The notes under the pieces were generated by a model. The model was not told the origin of the DNA. It made no database searches and saw only the letters and a list, made by a program, of their open reading frames with translations. Below, in pieces: positions 33,522 through 42,778 of a stretch of DNA of 64,000 nt (the first letter of the stretch is position 1; each line of letters starts with the position of its first letter). The translations under genes were made by a program, and so were the position numbers. Source of the DNA: UKL13-2 sp043744255 (GTDB taxonomy: Bacteria; Pseudomonadota; Gammaproteobacteria; Burkholderiales; Usitatibacteraceae); assembly GCA_043744255.1 (NCBI GenBank), contig JAYTVA010000051.1, positions 1 through 64,000 of the forward strand. The letters are read 5' to 3'.

Positions 33522-34517
33522 TTATTTCGGCGTGGCAGGTGCTGCCGTCAGCGAAACGCTACGCGCACCGATTTCACCTAGAACTAGGAGCGAATTCGCA
33601 TTGCCCGGTACCGGCTGCGCGATGCCTTTGGTGGAACCAGTGGCGATGGGCGTAAACGTGACGCCGTGATCGCGCGAGACGAGCGCGGTGCCTGCCAGAC
33701 CCGCTAGCACCAGCGCGCCGTTGGCTAACCTTGTTGAGCCCAGCAGCGATGCGGTCGAGGTGTTGTCGATCTGTTTCCATTCCTTCAAAGTGGCGTCGGC
33801 ACTGCGATAGATGCGTCCGCGCAGGCCGTGAATAATCACGCTGCCGTCAGTCGCCAACAGCGCGCCGAAATACGAGCCCTTATACGGCGACTCCAGCTTC
33901 GCCCAGGTTTTGCCCGCGTCATCGGATTTGAGTAGCGTGCCGGCCTCCCCGACGATCAATAGTTTTCCATCGCCAAGGCTGGTGATCGCGTTGAGATGCT
34001 TATCGTCATCAAAAATTTTGCGCGAACTCCAGGTTTTTCCAGCATCGCTGGTTTCGTAAAAGGCGCTGTAGGCACCGATTGCAAAGCCCACGTTCGCGTC
34101 AACGAAGAGGATATCCATCAACGGCTTGTTTTCGGTGGGCGCCGCGAATGCCTGTGTCCAGGTCTTGCCTTCGTCAGCGCTCTTCAAAATCACCGCATCG
34201 TGCCCCACCGCCCAGCCATTCTTGCCGTCAGCAAAATAGACCGCATTGAGCATCGGCAATTTCGGCGGCGTCGCCGCGCGCATCCACGATTCGCCATTGT
34301 TGTCGGAGTAGACAATGTAGCCGCGATCACCGACTGCCACCACGCGATTGCCGACGCGTGTGCCATCGGTAAGCAGCAAGCGCGACATGGTTTGCTTGGA
34401 GAGCGCGCCGCTGGCGGGCAATACCGCTGTCGCCGTCGGGGCTTGCGCATGAATATGGAAACCGGATGTAGCGGAAGCAAGTGCGACCGCCACCAACAGA
34501 ATCGTTCTCAGAGCCAT
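33522..34517 (-). CDS. Ycf48/HCF136-like beta-propeller protein
   Basis: A 331-residue exported protein (signal peptide LLVAVALASATSGFHIHA) with repeated BNR/sortilin-type blades (DNNGESWMRA, SADEGKTWTQAF, TSDAGKTWSSR, SDDAGKTWAK), as in the photosystem assembly factor Ycf48. In non-photosynthetic bacteria this protein is regularly found with an RND exporter and DUF1302/DUF1329 proteins. It may be a periplasmic scaffold of that apparatus. It lies 34 bases upstream of the exporter gene. Confidence 0.88.
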   Translation of the reverse strand: MALRTILLVAVALASATSGFHIHAQAPTATAVLPASGALSKQTMSRLLLTDGTRVGNRVVAVGDRGYIVYSDNNGESWMRAATPPKLPMLNAVYFADGKNGWAVGHDAVILKSADEGKTWTQAFAAPTENKPLMDILFVDANVGFAIGAYSAFYETSDAGKTWSSRKIFDDDKHLNAITSLGDGKLLIVGEAGTLLKSDDAGKTWAKLESPYKGSYFGALLATDGSVIIHGLRGRIYRSADATLKEWKQIDNTSTASLLGSTRLANGALVLAGLAGTALVSRDHGVTFTPIATGSTKGIAQPVPGNANSLLVLGEIGARSVSLTAAPATPK

Positions 34518-34565
34518 GATGTGACTTTCGTTGTTATGCTGGACGGAACAGACTCATTAAAACAC

Positions 34566-34602
34566 TTGGGGGCACGACGCGGGTAAATGCGTGTGCCCCC
34601 AA
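34566..34602 (-). terminator. Hairpin between DUF1329 and Ycf48-like genes
   Basis: TTGGGGGCAC (34566-34575) and GTGCCCCCAA (34593-34602) form a perfect 10-bp stem. On the minus strand it is followed by a short T stretch (GTGTTTTAATG). It may attenuate transcription between the two genes. Confidence 0.45.
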
Positions 34603-34685
34603 CTTGCTACAGACGAGAATCGCTAGGTGAATGGCGTTCTCATTGGTACCAGACCATCATTTGCTTATGGCTGATCACTTCTCGC

Positions 34686-36032
34686 TTACCGGGTGCCAAC
34701 GCCTCGCAAATTCTGCGGCGTGTAGTCGGCGGGCGTGCGCTTGATCGGTTCGTAAATCTTGCTCTCTTCTGAGCGGAGACCCATCGCGATGTAGCGGCGT
34801 GATTGCAGATCATGATGGACTTCAACAGTGCCATACCACATCGGAACGTTGTACCAGTTCTCGCTGTGCTGCTCGGCAAAGCGCCAGAGTTGGCCGCGAC
34901 CGTCGTACTTGTCGACCATCACGACTGCCCAGCTATCTTCATCCAAATAGAAGGTGCGCTTGGAGTAGATGTGGCTGGTGCCCGACTTTAGCGTCGCGTC
35001 AATCACCCACACGCGATGCAACTCGTAGCGCGCGAGGTCCTGATTGATGTGACCTTTCTTGAGGAGGTCGCTGTACTTAAGTTTGGAATCCGACAGCTTG
35101 TAAGAGTTGTACGGAATGTACATTTCTTTTTTGCCGACCAGCTTCCAGTCGTAGCGGTCGGTCGCACCGTTGAACATGCCGAAGTCGTCGTTCGTACGCA
35201 GGCCGTCTGCGGCCGTGCCGGGATTGTCATAGGCCACTTCCGGGGCGAGGCGCACGCGGCGCTGACCGGGGTTGTAGGTCCATGCCGAACGCGGCTCTTT
35301 GGCTTGATCGACAGTCTCGTGTACCAGCAAGATCGAGCCGGCCAAACGCGCAGGTGCGGTCGTGACTTGCAGGTAGTTCAGCTTTTTGTTTGGCTCACGA
35401 TCAGCCGTCTTTTTGGAGAGATTGCCATACGAGGTATCGTATTCGTATTCGAATTTCACTGGCGCAAAATCCCCGTTGGCCGTGACGGCAGCTTGCGCCC
35501 AATTCATCGCGTAAGTGTCGCCGACATAGCGTACGAGATGGTTCCAGATCGCTTCCGTACCGGTCTTGGGTGTGGGAAATGGAATGCCGCCGGTACAACC
35601 GACGACACCATTACCACCCGCAGCGAGCTTGGCTTTGGCCGCGCAATCTTTCGTTTCGGCGTAATGCCCAGCCGGGAACGCGGCGCTGCGATGCGCCGGG
35701 TAGACATTCAATTTGTAATCGGGATATTGCTTCAACATCGCCAGTTGGCCGGGTGCCAGTTGGTCTTTGTATTTGTCGGCGTTGCCTGCATTAATGGTAA
35801 AAAGCGGCTTATCGGACGCATATGGGTCAGGATAATGACCACCGGGTTTGTACCCAGCGATTGGCTTGGTAATCCCACCATCCCACGCGGGGATCGTGCC
35901 TGCTGCATTAGCATTTTTCTCAGCGCCGAGCGGCGTGAGATCGCCACCAGCGAGCTGCGCATAGGCTGCAGTGCTGATCGCCAGTGCGCCCAACGTTGCT
36001 GACACCAGCATCGTCAATGATTTCGTTTTCAT
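34686..36032 (-). CDS. DUF1329 outer-membrane lipid-handling-type protein
   Basis: A 448-residue exported protein (signal peptide LVSATLGALAISTAAYA). DUF1329 is recognised by GGDLTPLGAEKNANAAGTIP and the later WVIDATLKSGTSHIYSKRTF and DEDSWAVVMVDKYDGRGQLW. The domain is related to LolB/LolA-like folds that bind lipid. It is typically encoded with DUF1302 porin-like proteins and RND exporters. The GGAGG site supports the start at 36032. Hairpins separate it from both neighbours, which could give each gene a distinct expression level. Confidence 0.9.
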   Translation of the reverse strand: MKTKSLTMLVSATLGALAISTAAYAQLAGGDLTPLGAEKNANAAGTIPAWDGGITKPIAGYKPGGHYPDPYASDKPLFTINAGNADKYKDQLAPGQLAMLKQYPDYKLNVYPAHRSAAFPAGHYAETKDCAAKAKLAAGGNGVVGCTGGIPFPTPKTGTEAIWNHLVRYVGDTYAMNWAQAAVTANGDFAPVKFEYEYDTSYGNLSKKTADREPNKKLNYLQVTTAPARLAGSILLVHETVDQAKEPRSAWTYNPGQRRVRLAPEVAYDNPGTAADGLRTNDDFGMFNGATDRYDWKLVGKKEMYIPYNSYKLSDSKLKYSDLLKKGHINQDLARYELHRVWVIDATLKSGTSHIYSKRTFYLDEDSWAVVMVDKYDGRGQLWRFAEQHSENWYNVPMWYGTVEVHHDLQSRRYIAMGLRSEESKIYEPIKRTPADYTPQNLRGVGTR

Positions 36033-36201
36033 CTGTTTCCTCCAGAATGGTTGTTGCACATTTCAAAATAGCCGAATCAAAAAATTTTCCGACCTCAGTC
36101 GCAATCTGCTGTTGCGTGCTGCTGGTAATTTCACGCCTTCACTCTTTCGCGCTGTACTGCATTCATGCGGCGCTGTGACTACCTAACGCGGCAATTTCAA
36201 A

Positions 36202-36238
36202 CCCGCTGACAGGTGGCTATACACCAACCGTCAGCGGG
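36202..36238 (-). terminator. Hairpin after the DUF1302 gene
   Basis: CCCGCTGAC (36202-36210) and GTCAGCGGG (36230-36238) form a perfect 9-bp stem with a smaller inner GGTG/CACC stem. It lies 10 bases after the DUF1302 stop codon. The T-run is weak, so partial termination is likely. Confidence 0.5.
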
Positions 36239-36247
36239 CGCCGTCGA

Positions 36248-38227
36248 TCAGAACGCGTAAGTGACGACGATCGAGTAGAAATCGCGATCACGAATCGGGT
36301 TGGCGTTGGTGCAGAAGCTGGCACCTTGCGCGGCACGACCAAGCGCTGCCACGCCGTTGATCTGCGCGGCCAGCGAGGTTTGTCCGGCGTTGACGACTTG
36401 ATCGGTGCCGCAGTAGGTACGACCGCCAAAATAGCCGGTGTAGGAAAGATCTACGGTGAGCTTCTTCTGGAAATCAAAAGCGTTGCCCAATGAAATCGAC
36501 TTGGTACCTTGGTTGAACGTTTGCGACACGCCTTTCACGTCATGGTTGAACGCGACACGTGGTGAAGCGTTGGCACCGAACAGCACGTTGGCGTAGTCGA
36601 GACGACCGACCAAACGATAGCCCCACGAGTTTTCGGTGATGAAGCCATCGGGCTGGACTGAACCCGCTTGCCCGGCGATAGCGCCTTCCACGGTGGCCGG
36701 CAATGACACGCCTGGGCCGTTGTACTTCTGGCCGGTGCGCAGACCCGAGTATTTGGTGAAACCGAATTCACCGACCATGGCGAGCTGATCCGCGCCGAGA
36801 AAATTCGGAATGCCCTTGGTCACGGTCGCTTGCGCCTGCATCATTTTGACGCGATCCCAGCCCTTGATGAGCGTGCCGTTTGGTACGAGGCCGGCGGCGG
36901 ATGCGCCGAACGGCAGCGTCGCGCTGACGGTACCGGGGATGGTAGTAAAGCCGGTCACTAGGTTTGGTGCGCCGAGTGCCGCGAGCAACACCTCAGGTGC
37001 GGCCAGTGCCAGCGGCTGATTGGGGCGGTAAGACACTTCGCCTTGCAATGCCGTGCCGAGCGGACCTGAGGTGTTGAACGAGAGGCCGATCAAGCGAATG
37101 TTTTCGGGGTACTCCGTGAAATAAGACGCGGTGCCGCCGAAGCCCGTGGCAACACCAATCGGCGTTCCCGTAACTCCCGAGCTCGGCGAGCCCTTGAATC
37201 CGGACAGGAATGGGATACGGCTGTGGTAGTTGAGGAAGTAGAGGCCGAATTCGCTGTTGTTTAGCTGGCTCGCCAGATAACGAAATGCAACGCCATACTG
37301 ACCGTGATCGCTCGGACTTTTATCCGGGCCGCGCGGCGCCCAGACCGAGGCTGCGGGATCAAATACGCCAAGCAACGATTGTGCTATCGCACCGACCTGC
37401 GGTGTCGTTGGTGGAATCGGGTTACCGGCCGGCTTGCCGGTCAAATCATTACGGCGACCAAACGACAGGATGACTTTGTCTGCATCATCAGAAGCAAAGT
37501 CATTATTGCTCCAATACGAGCCGCGCGGGTCAAGTTTGGTACGGTCATGGTTGAACTGCACGAACGCTTCGACGCTGGCGGCTTTAGAAATCTCGAACGA
37601 ACCGAGCAAACTGCTGGTCGGCAGGAACGCTTCTTTCAATTCGGAGCCGGGGGTGCGGAGCTTGACCAAATCAACCGAGTTGATCGAGTTGATGCTGTTT
37701 GGGATAAAGGTCGATTCGCCCCACGAAATTACCTGATTGCCGCCACGCACCCGCAGCTTGCTTCCGCCCAGATCAAAAGTTCTGGTAACGAACGCATCAA
37801 GTATCCGGGCGTCTTGACCCACACGGCGTTTGGCGATGGGACCCAACGTGTCGCGGTTGCGGTTGGTGAAATCAACAAAATAGGTGCCGCGCAGGAACAT
37901 GCCCCAGCCGTCGTATTTCATATCGAGATCGTGCGTACCCTTCAAAACATTGGCGAAGGCTTCGCCCTTCTTGTAGTTGCGGTCGCCGTCGTCTTCGTTC
38001 ACGGAGCGCGAGGCGCCACCGTTGGTGATACCAATCAGCGAACGAATGGGCTCTTGGGTACGAACCGAATAGCCATACGAAAACGTGCTATCAAAGCTAC
38101 CTTTGATGCCACCCTCGTAATCAAACTGCACAGCATGAGCCGCACCAGTCATGGCTAAGGCAACCGCGAGTGCTGAAAGCTTCACGGTGGGGATGAGTGC
38201 GCGCGGGCGCGTGGTAATGCACTTCAT
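36248..38227 (-). CDS. DUF1302 outer-membrane protein
   Basis: A 659-residue exported beta-barrel-like protein. The signal peptide (LSALAVALAMTGAAHA) is followed by FDYEGGIKGSFDSTFSYGYS and family segments such as LRVRGGNQVISWGES and NSINSVDLVKLRTPGSELKE. The C terminus ends with alternating aromatic residues and a final Phe (YSIVVTYAF), the pattern used for outer-membrane insertion. It probably forms a porin or uptake channel for hydrophobic compounds. The AAGGAG site supports the start at 38227. A candidate operator TGACC-N4-GGTCA lies upstream. Confidence 0.9.
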   Translation of the reverse strand: MKCITTRPRALIPTVKLSALAVALAMTGAAHAVQFDYEGGIKGSFDSTFSYGYSVRTQEPIRSLIGITNGGASRSVNEDDGDRNYKKGEAFANVLKGTHDLDMKYDGWGMFLRGTYFVDFTNRNRDTLGPIAKRRVGQDARILDAFVTRTFDLGGSKLRVRGGNQVISWGESTFIPNSINSINSVDLVKLRTPGSELKEAFLPTSSLLGSFEISKAASVEAFVQFNHDRTKLDPRGSYWSNNDFASDDADKVILSFGRRNDLTGKPAGNPIPPTTPQVGAIAQSLLGVFDPAASVWAPRGPDKSPSDHGQYGVAFRYLASQLNNSEFGLYFLNYHSRIPFLSGFKGSPSSGVTGTPIGVATGFGGTASYFTEYPENIRLIGLSFNTSGPLGTALQGEVSYRPNQPLALAAPEVLLAALGAPNLVTGFTTIPGTVSATLPFGASAAGLVPNGTLIKGWDRVKMMQAQATVTKGIPNFLGADQLAMVGEFGFTKYSGLRTGQKYNGPGVSLPATVEGAIAGQAGSVQPDGFITENSWGYRLVGRLDYANVLFGANASPRVAFNHDVKGVSQTFNQGTKSISLGNAFDFQKKLTVDLSYTGYFGGRTYCGTDQVVNAGQTSLAAQINGVAALGRAAQGASFCTNANPIRDRDFYSIVVTYAF

Positions 38228-38371
38228 TGGAAATTCTCCTTGGATATTGATTGCGTAAATTCTGTGCACGCACAGCTCATTTTTTGTCTCGCCGATTTGT
38301 TCTCGTGCGCCCAGCGACAGCGCAGAAAACATCGACAATTATTGAGCGGACTTTACAGTAAAACCTAAGTA

Positions 38372-38434
38372 ATTGTTGCGGCTTTCCCATGCTGCATTGC
38401 AACAATACAACACCGAAAATTGACCCATCGGTCA
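38372..38434. promoter_or_regulatory. Palindromes upstream of the DUF1302 gene
   Basis: Two inverted repeats lie in the 227-base gap before the DUF1302 gene: ATTGTTGC-N19-GCAACAAT (38372-38406) and TGACC-CATC-GGTCA (38421-38434). The second has the size of a regulator-binding site. The region should contain the DUF1302 promoter. No bound protein can be named. Confidence 0.35.
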
Positions 38435-38454
38435 GCAATTGCTATCGGTGATTT

Positions 38455-39651
38455 TTACATCACCTCAAACAAGCCCGCCGCACCCATGCCGGTGCCGATA
38501 CACATCGTCACCATGCCCCACTTTTGTTTGTTGCGGCGCATGCCGTGGATCAGTGTGGCTGCACGAATCGCGCCGGTCGCACCGAGCGGATGACCCAGCG
38601 CAATCGCGCCACCTTGCGGATTGATTTTTGACGGATCAAGACCGAGTTCTTTGGTCACCGCGAGCGCCTGTGCAGCGAATGCTTCGTTGAGTTCGATCCA
38701 ATCGAGGTCTTGCTGCTTGATGCCCGCCTGCGCCAACACTTTCGGGATCGCCTTGATCGGCCCGATCCCCATGATTTCAGCAGGCACGCCAGCGACCGCG
38801 AACGAGACAAAACGTGCGAGCGGCTGAATGTTGTATTTCTTCAGCGCGCGTTCGGACATCAACATCACCGCGCCCGCGCCGTCAGACATTTGCGAGGAAT
38901 TACCTGCCGTAACACTGCCTTTTGCCGCAAACACCGCACGCAGCTTGCCGAGCGACTCCAACGTCGAATCGGCGCGCGGCCCTTCATCGGTATCGGCCAT
39001 TTTCTTTTTGTGCTTGATGCTGCCACTGGCGAGATCGGGCGAGGCGGTGTCGATTTCATAGGGATGAATTTCGGCTTTGAAATATCCGTTGGCAATCGCG
39101 GCTGCCGCTTTTTGGTTTGACGCAACCGCAAACGCGTCTTGCTCTTCGCGCGTCACTTTCCATTGCTTGGCGACATTCTCGGCAGTGATGCCCATGCCGT
39201 AGGCGATGCCGATGTTTTCGTTGTGCGTGAACACGTTCGCGTTCATGGCGATTTTGTTGCCCATCATCGGCACCATGCTCATACTCTCGGTGCCCGCAGC
39301 GATCACCACATCATCATCGCCACAGCGGATGCGGTCGGCGGCCATCGAAATCGCCTGCACGCCGGAAGAACAAAAACGGTTGATGGTGACAGCGGGCACC
39401 GAATTCGGCAGCCCCGCCAGCAACACGCCGATGCGCGCTACGTTCATGCCCTGCTCGCCCTCCGGCATCGCGCAGCCAACGATGACATCGCCAATGTCAT
39501 GCGGATCAAGCCCCGGCACTTGTGCCATCGCGCCGCGCAACACGTGCGCGAGCATGTCATCAGGACGAACGTTTTTGAACATGCCGCGTGGCGCTTTGCC
39601 AACGGGCGTGCGGACGGCGGCGACGATGTAGGCTTCTTGAATTTGTTTCAT
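38455..39651 (-). CDS. Acetyl-CoA C-acyltransferase (thiolase)
   Basis: A 398-residue FadA-type thiolase that cleaves 3-ketoacyl-CoA. The nucleophilic Cys is in RFCSSGVQAISMAAD. The C-terminal motifs NEAFAAQALAV, GHPLGATGAIRAA and CIGTGMGAAG carry the other catalytic residues. It follows a FadB-type multifunctional gene on the same strand, giving the usual two-subunit beta-oxidation pair. A palindromic repeat lies in the 128-base gap between them. Confidence 0.95.
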   Translation of the reverse strand: MKQIQEAYIVAAVRTPVGKAPRGMFKNVRPDDMLAHVLRGAMAQVPGLDPHDIGDVIVGCAMPEGEQGMNVARIGVLLAGLPNSVPAVTINRFCSSGVQAISMAADRIRCGDDDVVIAAGTESMSMVPMMGNKIAMNANVFTHNENIGIAYGMGITAENVAKQWKVTREEQDAFAVASNQKAAAAIANGYFKAEIHPYEIDTASPDLASGSIKHKKKMADTDEGPRADSTLESLGKLRAVFAAKGSVTAGNSSQMSDGAGAVMLMSERALKKYNIQPLARFVSFAVAGVPAEIMGIGPIKAIPKVLAQAGIKQQDLDWIELNEAFAAQALAVTKELGLDPSKINPQGGAIALGHPLGATGAIRAATLIHGMRRNKQKWGMVTMCIGTGMGAAGLFEVM

Positions 39652-39719
39652 GATTTATCTCCGGTGAGATCAAAAAATTTCGTGAGGTTCGGTCGATTGG
39701 CGTTTGGCATTGTGCGTTT

Positions 39720-39781
39720 TAGCGACCAGATCCTTCGCTCCGCTCAGGATGACAGGCCTTGTGCTTCGCACGTGGCCTGTC
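39720..39781. repeat. GATCCTTCGCTCCGCTCAGGATGACA-type repeat
   Basis: Consists of a TCCTTCGCTCCGCTCAGGAT segment and a hairpin GACAGGCC (39751-39758) with GGCCTGTC (39774-39781). The hairpin overlaps the stop codon of the FadB-type gene. Similar repeats ending in TGACAG are widespread in bacteria; here it may also end transcription. Confidence 0.5.
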
Positions 39782-42149
39782 AATTCCTTAGCGGCTTCCC
39801 GTTCTTCAACATAAACGCAATCCGCTCCTGCGTCTTCGGCATCTTCGCCAATTCGCAGAAATGTTTGCGCTCCAAATCCAGCATCCATTTCTCATCTACC
39901 ATCGAGCCCGGTGTCACTTCGCCGCCGCACAAACACGCGGCGATGCGCGAACCGATTTCGTAATCGTGCTCGGAAATGAAGCCGCCTTCTTTCATGTTGA
40001 TCAAAATCATTTTCAGTGTGGCAATGCCGGTGTCGCCTGCGACCGGAAACGCCGTCGGTGCCAATGGTGGCCGATAAACCGAGGCCGCCATCGCGCGCAC
40101 GTTTTCAATCGCCACGGTCAGCAACTCATCGCGATTCAACACAATCACATCGCGCCAACGCATGTAGCCCATTTCCTTAGCGCCCAGCGCCGACTTCGAG
40201 ACTTCGCCCATCGCGATTTGCTTAAACATCTTGGTGATTTCGGGCATCGCATCGCCGCCGTTTGCACCCAGTGCGGCACGCAACGCGACTTCTTTCAGGC
40301 CGCCGCCCGCAGGCAACAAGCCAACGCCAACTTCAACCAAACCGATATAACTTTCGAGTGAGGCGATCACGCGATCGGAGTGCATCACAAACTCGCAACC
40401 GCCGCCGAGTGCGGCGCCATCGACCGCCGACACCACCGGCACAAAGCTATATTTCAGTCGTTGCGAGGTTTGCTGGAACGCCGCCACCATCGCTTCAAAT
40501 GCCGCAAACTCCCCGGCCTGTAAGCCTTCCAAGGCTTTGACCAAGTTTGCACCCGCTGCAAATGGCGGCTCGGTTTGCCAAATCACGAGACCCGCGTAGT
40601 TGGCTTCGGCTTCGTCAATCGCTTTGTTGAGCCCCTCCAACACATCTGCGCCAATCGAATGCATTTTCGATTTGAACGAGACGATGGCGACTTCGGGCGC
40701 GCTTGCGTGTGTCCACATGCGCACCGCGTCGGTTTCAAAGATCGTGGTGCCGCGATCATGTTTTTCGCCGAGCATCAGCTCCGGGAATAGCTGGCGTTTG
40801 TAGACTGGCAAGGTTGAGCGCGGCACGATTTTGCCAGTGGCGGCCGAATACGCACCCTCGGCCGTATGCACGCCTTTTACGGCCATCACCCACGCGGGCA
40901 GCGGCACATTCGCCATCGACTTGCCCGCCGCGATGTCCTCGGCAATCCACTTCGCCACCTGCTCCCAACCTGCTGCCTGCCACAATTCAAATGGCCCCAT
41001 TTTCCAGCCGAAGCCCCAACGAATCGCGAGGTCAATATCGCGCGCGCTGTCGGCGATGTGTTCGAGTTGCACCGCGCAGTAGTGAAACAAATCGCGGAAA
41101 ATCGACCACAAAAACTGCGCTTGTGGGTGGGCGCAGGCACGCAAGGCGGCGAATTTCTCAGCGGGATTTTTGATCTTCAAGATCGCCGCGATTTCATCGG
41201 CCATCTTGCCATCCGAGACCCGATAATTTTGCGCAGCAACATCGAGCACCATGATGTCTTTGCCAAGCTTAGTGAACACACCCGACTTGGTTTTTTGCCC
41301 GAGCGCGCCCTTCGCGATCAAGCCGGTCAACCACGCCGGGCTTTGATAAAACTTGTGCCACGGATCGTTCGGCAGCGTGTCCGACAGCGTCTTGATGGTG
41401 AGGGACATCGTGTCGAGGCCAACCACGTCAGCGGTACGGTAGGTCGCACTCTTGGCGCGGCCAATCGCGGGGCCAGTCAAATCATCGACCACATCGAAGG
41501 GCAAGTTGAATGCGCCGGTGTGATGCATGGTGGCCGCAATCGAAAACACACCGATACGGTTTGCGACAAAATTCGGCGTGTCTTTGGCACGGATCACGCC
41601 TTTGCCGACGACGTTGACGAGGAAGGTCTCAAGCTGGTCGATGATCGTCATGTCGGTCGCGGCAGTCGGGATCAACTCGACCAATTTCATATAGCGCGGC
41701 GGATTAAAAAAGTGAATGCCGCAGAAGCGATGGCGCAACGCTTCGGGGAATACTTTTGACAGCTCGGTGATGTTTAAGCCAGAAGTGTTGGACGCGAAAA
41801 TAGAATTCGCGCCAAGGAACGGTGCGACTTTTTCGTACAACGATTTTTTCCAATCCATGCGCTCGGAAATGGCCTCGATCACGAGATCGCAATCGCGCAG
41901 CCACTCGAGGTTGTCGTCGTAGTTGGCAGGTGTGATGAGCGATACGCGTGCTTTTGACGCAAGCGGGTCAGGCGACAGTTTGGTGAGGCCATCGAGCGCT
42001 TTCATAACAATGCCGTTCTTTGGGCCTTCCTTTGCGGGCAGGTCGAAGAGAATGGCTTTGACATTGGCGTTGGTGAGATGCGCCGCGATCTGCGCACCCA
42101 TCACGCCGGCACCAAGGACGGCGACTTTTTTAATGTGGAAGTTTTTCAT
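39780..42149 (-). CDS. 3-hydroxyacyl-CoA dehydrogenase/enoyl-CoA hydratase, HAD-first order
   Basis: A 789-residue beta-oxidation multifunctional protein. The NAD-binding dehydrogenase domain comes first (VAVLGAGVMGAQIAAHL at residues 9-25), followed by its C-terminal domains. A crotonase/enoyl-CoA hydratase domain occupies roughly residues 480-700 (AGANLVKALEGLQAG and VDGAALGGGCEFVMHSDRV). This order resembles B. subtilis FadN rather than E. coli FadB. It is probably expressed with the downstream thiolase. A second, oppositely ordered multifunctional protein is encoded at 45.3-47.4 kb. Confidence 0.93.
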   Translation of the reverse strand: MKNFHIKKVAVLGAGVMGAQIAAHLTNANVKAILFDLPAKEGPKNGIVMKALDGLTKLSPDPLASKARVSLITPANYDDNLEWLRDCDLVIEAISERMDWKKSLYEKVAPFLGANSIFASNTSGLNITELSKVFPEALRHRFCGIHFFNPPRYMKLVELIPTAATDMTIIDQLETFLVNVVGKGVIRAKDTPNFVANRIGVFSIAATMHHTGAFNLPFDVVDDLTGPAIGRAKSATYRTADVVGLDTMSLTIKTLSDTLPNDPWHKFYQSPAWLTGLIAKGALGQKTKSGVFTKLGKDIMVLDVAAQNYRVSDGKMADEIAAILKIKNPAEKFAALRACAHPQAQFLWSIFRDLFHYCAVQLEHIADSARDIDLAIRWGFGWKMGPFELWQAAGWEQVAKWIAEDIAAGKSMANVPLPAWVMAVKGVHTAEGAYSAATGKIVPRSTLPVYKRQLFPELMLGEKHDRGTTIFETDAVRMWTHASAPEVAIVSFKSKMHSIGADVLEGLNKAIDEAEANYAGLVIWQTEPPFAAGANLVKALEGLQAGEFAAFEAMVAAFQQTSQRLKYSFVPVVSAVDGAALGGGCEFVMHSDRVIASLESYIGLVEVGVGLLPAGGGLKEVALRAALGANGGDAMPEITKMFKQIAMGEVSKSALGAKEMGYMRWRDVIVLNRDELLTVAIENVRAMAASVYRPPLAPTAFPVAGDTGIATLKMILINMKEGGFISEHDYEIGSRIAACLCGGEVTPGSMVDEKWMLDLERKHFCELAKMPKTQERIAFMLKNGKPLRN

Positions 42150-42293
42150 GCGGTGGCTCCTGGCGGTCGAATAAAAATATTGGCATGCGATTCAATTGAC
42201 GCAGACTGGTTCCTTCCCCTGCGCGCGGGGGACGGAGCCATTCATGCGCTACGCATATAGCGTGTTCTCTATTTACGAAACCCTCAGTACTGC

Positions 42294-42320
42294 ACTTCCC
42301 CTTTTGCAAAAGGGGGAAGT
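42294..42320. repeat. ACTTCCCC hairpin
   Basis: ACTTCCCC and GGGGAAGT arms flank TTTTGCAAAAG, giving an almost perfect palindrome. A half copy (TTTGCAAAAGGGGGAAGTGC) occurs near 7671-7690 upstream of ftsY. It lies between the thioesterase and FadB-type genes and could act as a terminator. Confidence 0.5.
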
Positions 42321-42370
42321 ATTGATGCGACCAGCGCCCACGAATGCGCACACCTGGAAGTCTCGACGAG

Positions 42371-42778
42371 TCATGACTGCACCATCGGCAACACCCTCGG
42401 CCGATTGTCATCGTCAATCGCCACAAACGTGAGCTGCGCCTCGGTCACTTTCACCACGCCATTCATCGTGCGATGGCGTTGCGCAAACACCTCCACGTCC
42501 ACCGTGATGGATGTACGTCCCGATTTGACGACGCGCGCATAAAAACTCACCAGATCACCAACAAACACCGGCTCATGGAACGAAAACGAATTCACTGCGA
42601 CCGTGACCACGCGCCCTTGCGCACGCTGATGCGCGGGTACGCTCGCTGCCAAGTCCACTTGTGCCATCACCCAGCCGCCGAAGATGGTGCCGTTGGCATT
42701 GGTGTCGGCGGGCATGGGAATGACGCGTAGCGTCGGCTGGCGATCCGCAGGCAAGGCCAACACTGGTGGCTCGCTCAT
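42371..42778 (-). CDS. Acyl-CoA thioesterase, hotdog fold (YciA-like)
   Basis: A 135-residue hotdog-fold thioesterase hydrolysing acyl-CoA. The motif MPADTNANGTIFGGWVMAQVD carries the catalytic region and GWV helix typical of YciA/BACH enzymes. Its ATG overlaps the stop of the acyl-CoA ligase gene by 4 bases. The coupling suggests it limits acyl-CoA build-up or recycles CoA. Confidence 0.93.
   Translation of the reverse strand: MSEPPVLALPADRQPTLRVIPMPADTNANGTIFGGWVMAQVDLAASVPAHQRAQGRVVTVAVNSFSFHEPVFVGDLVSFYARVVKSGRTSITVDVEVFAQRHRTMNGVVKVTEAQLTFVAIDDDNRPRVLPMVQS

Noticed and set aside
37304..38158. 284-codon frame opposite the DUF1302 gene
   Set aside because: Antisense shadow; the DUF1302 protein has the signal peptide and C-terminal Phe expected of a real outer-membrane gene.
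40866..41759. Long antisense frame inside the HAD-first multifunctional gene (297 codons)
   Set aside because: Opposite strand of a clear gene and no start context or recognisable domain.
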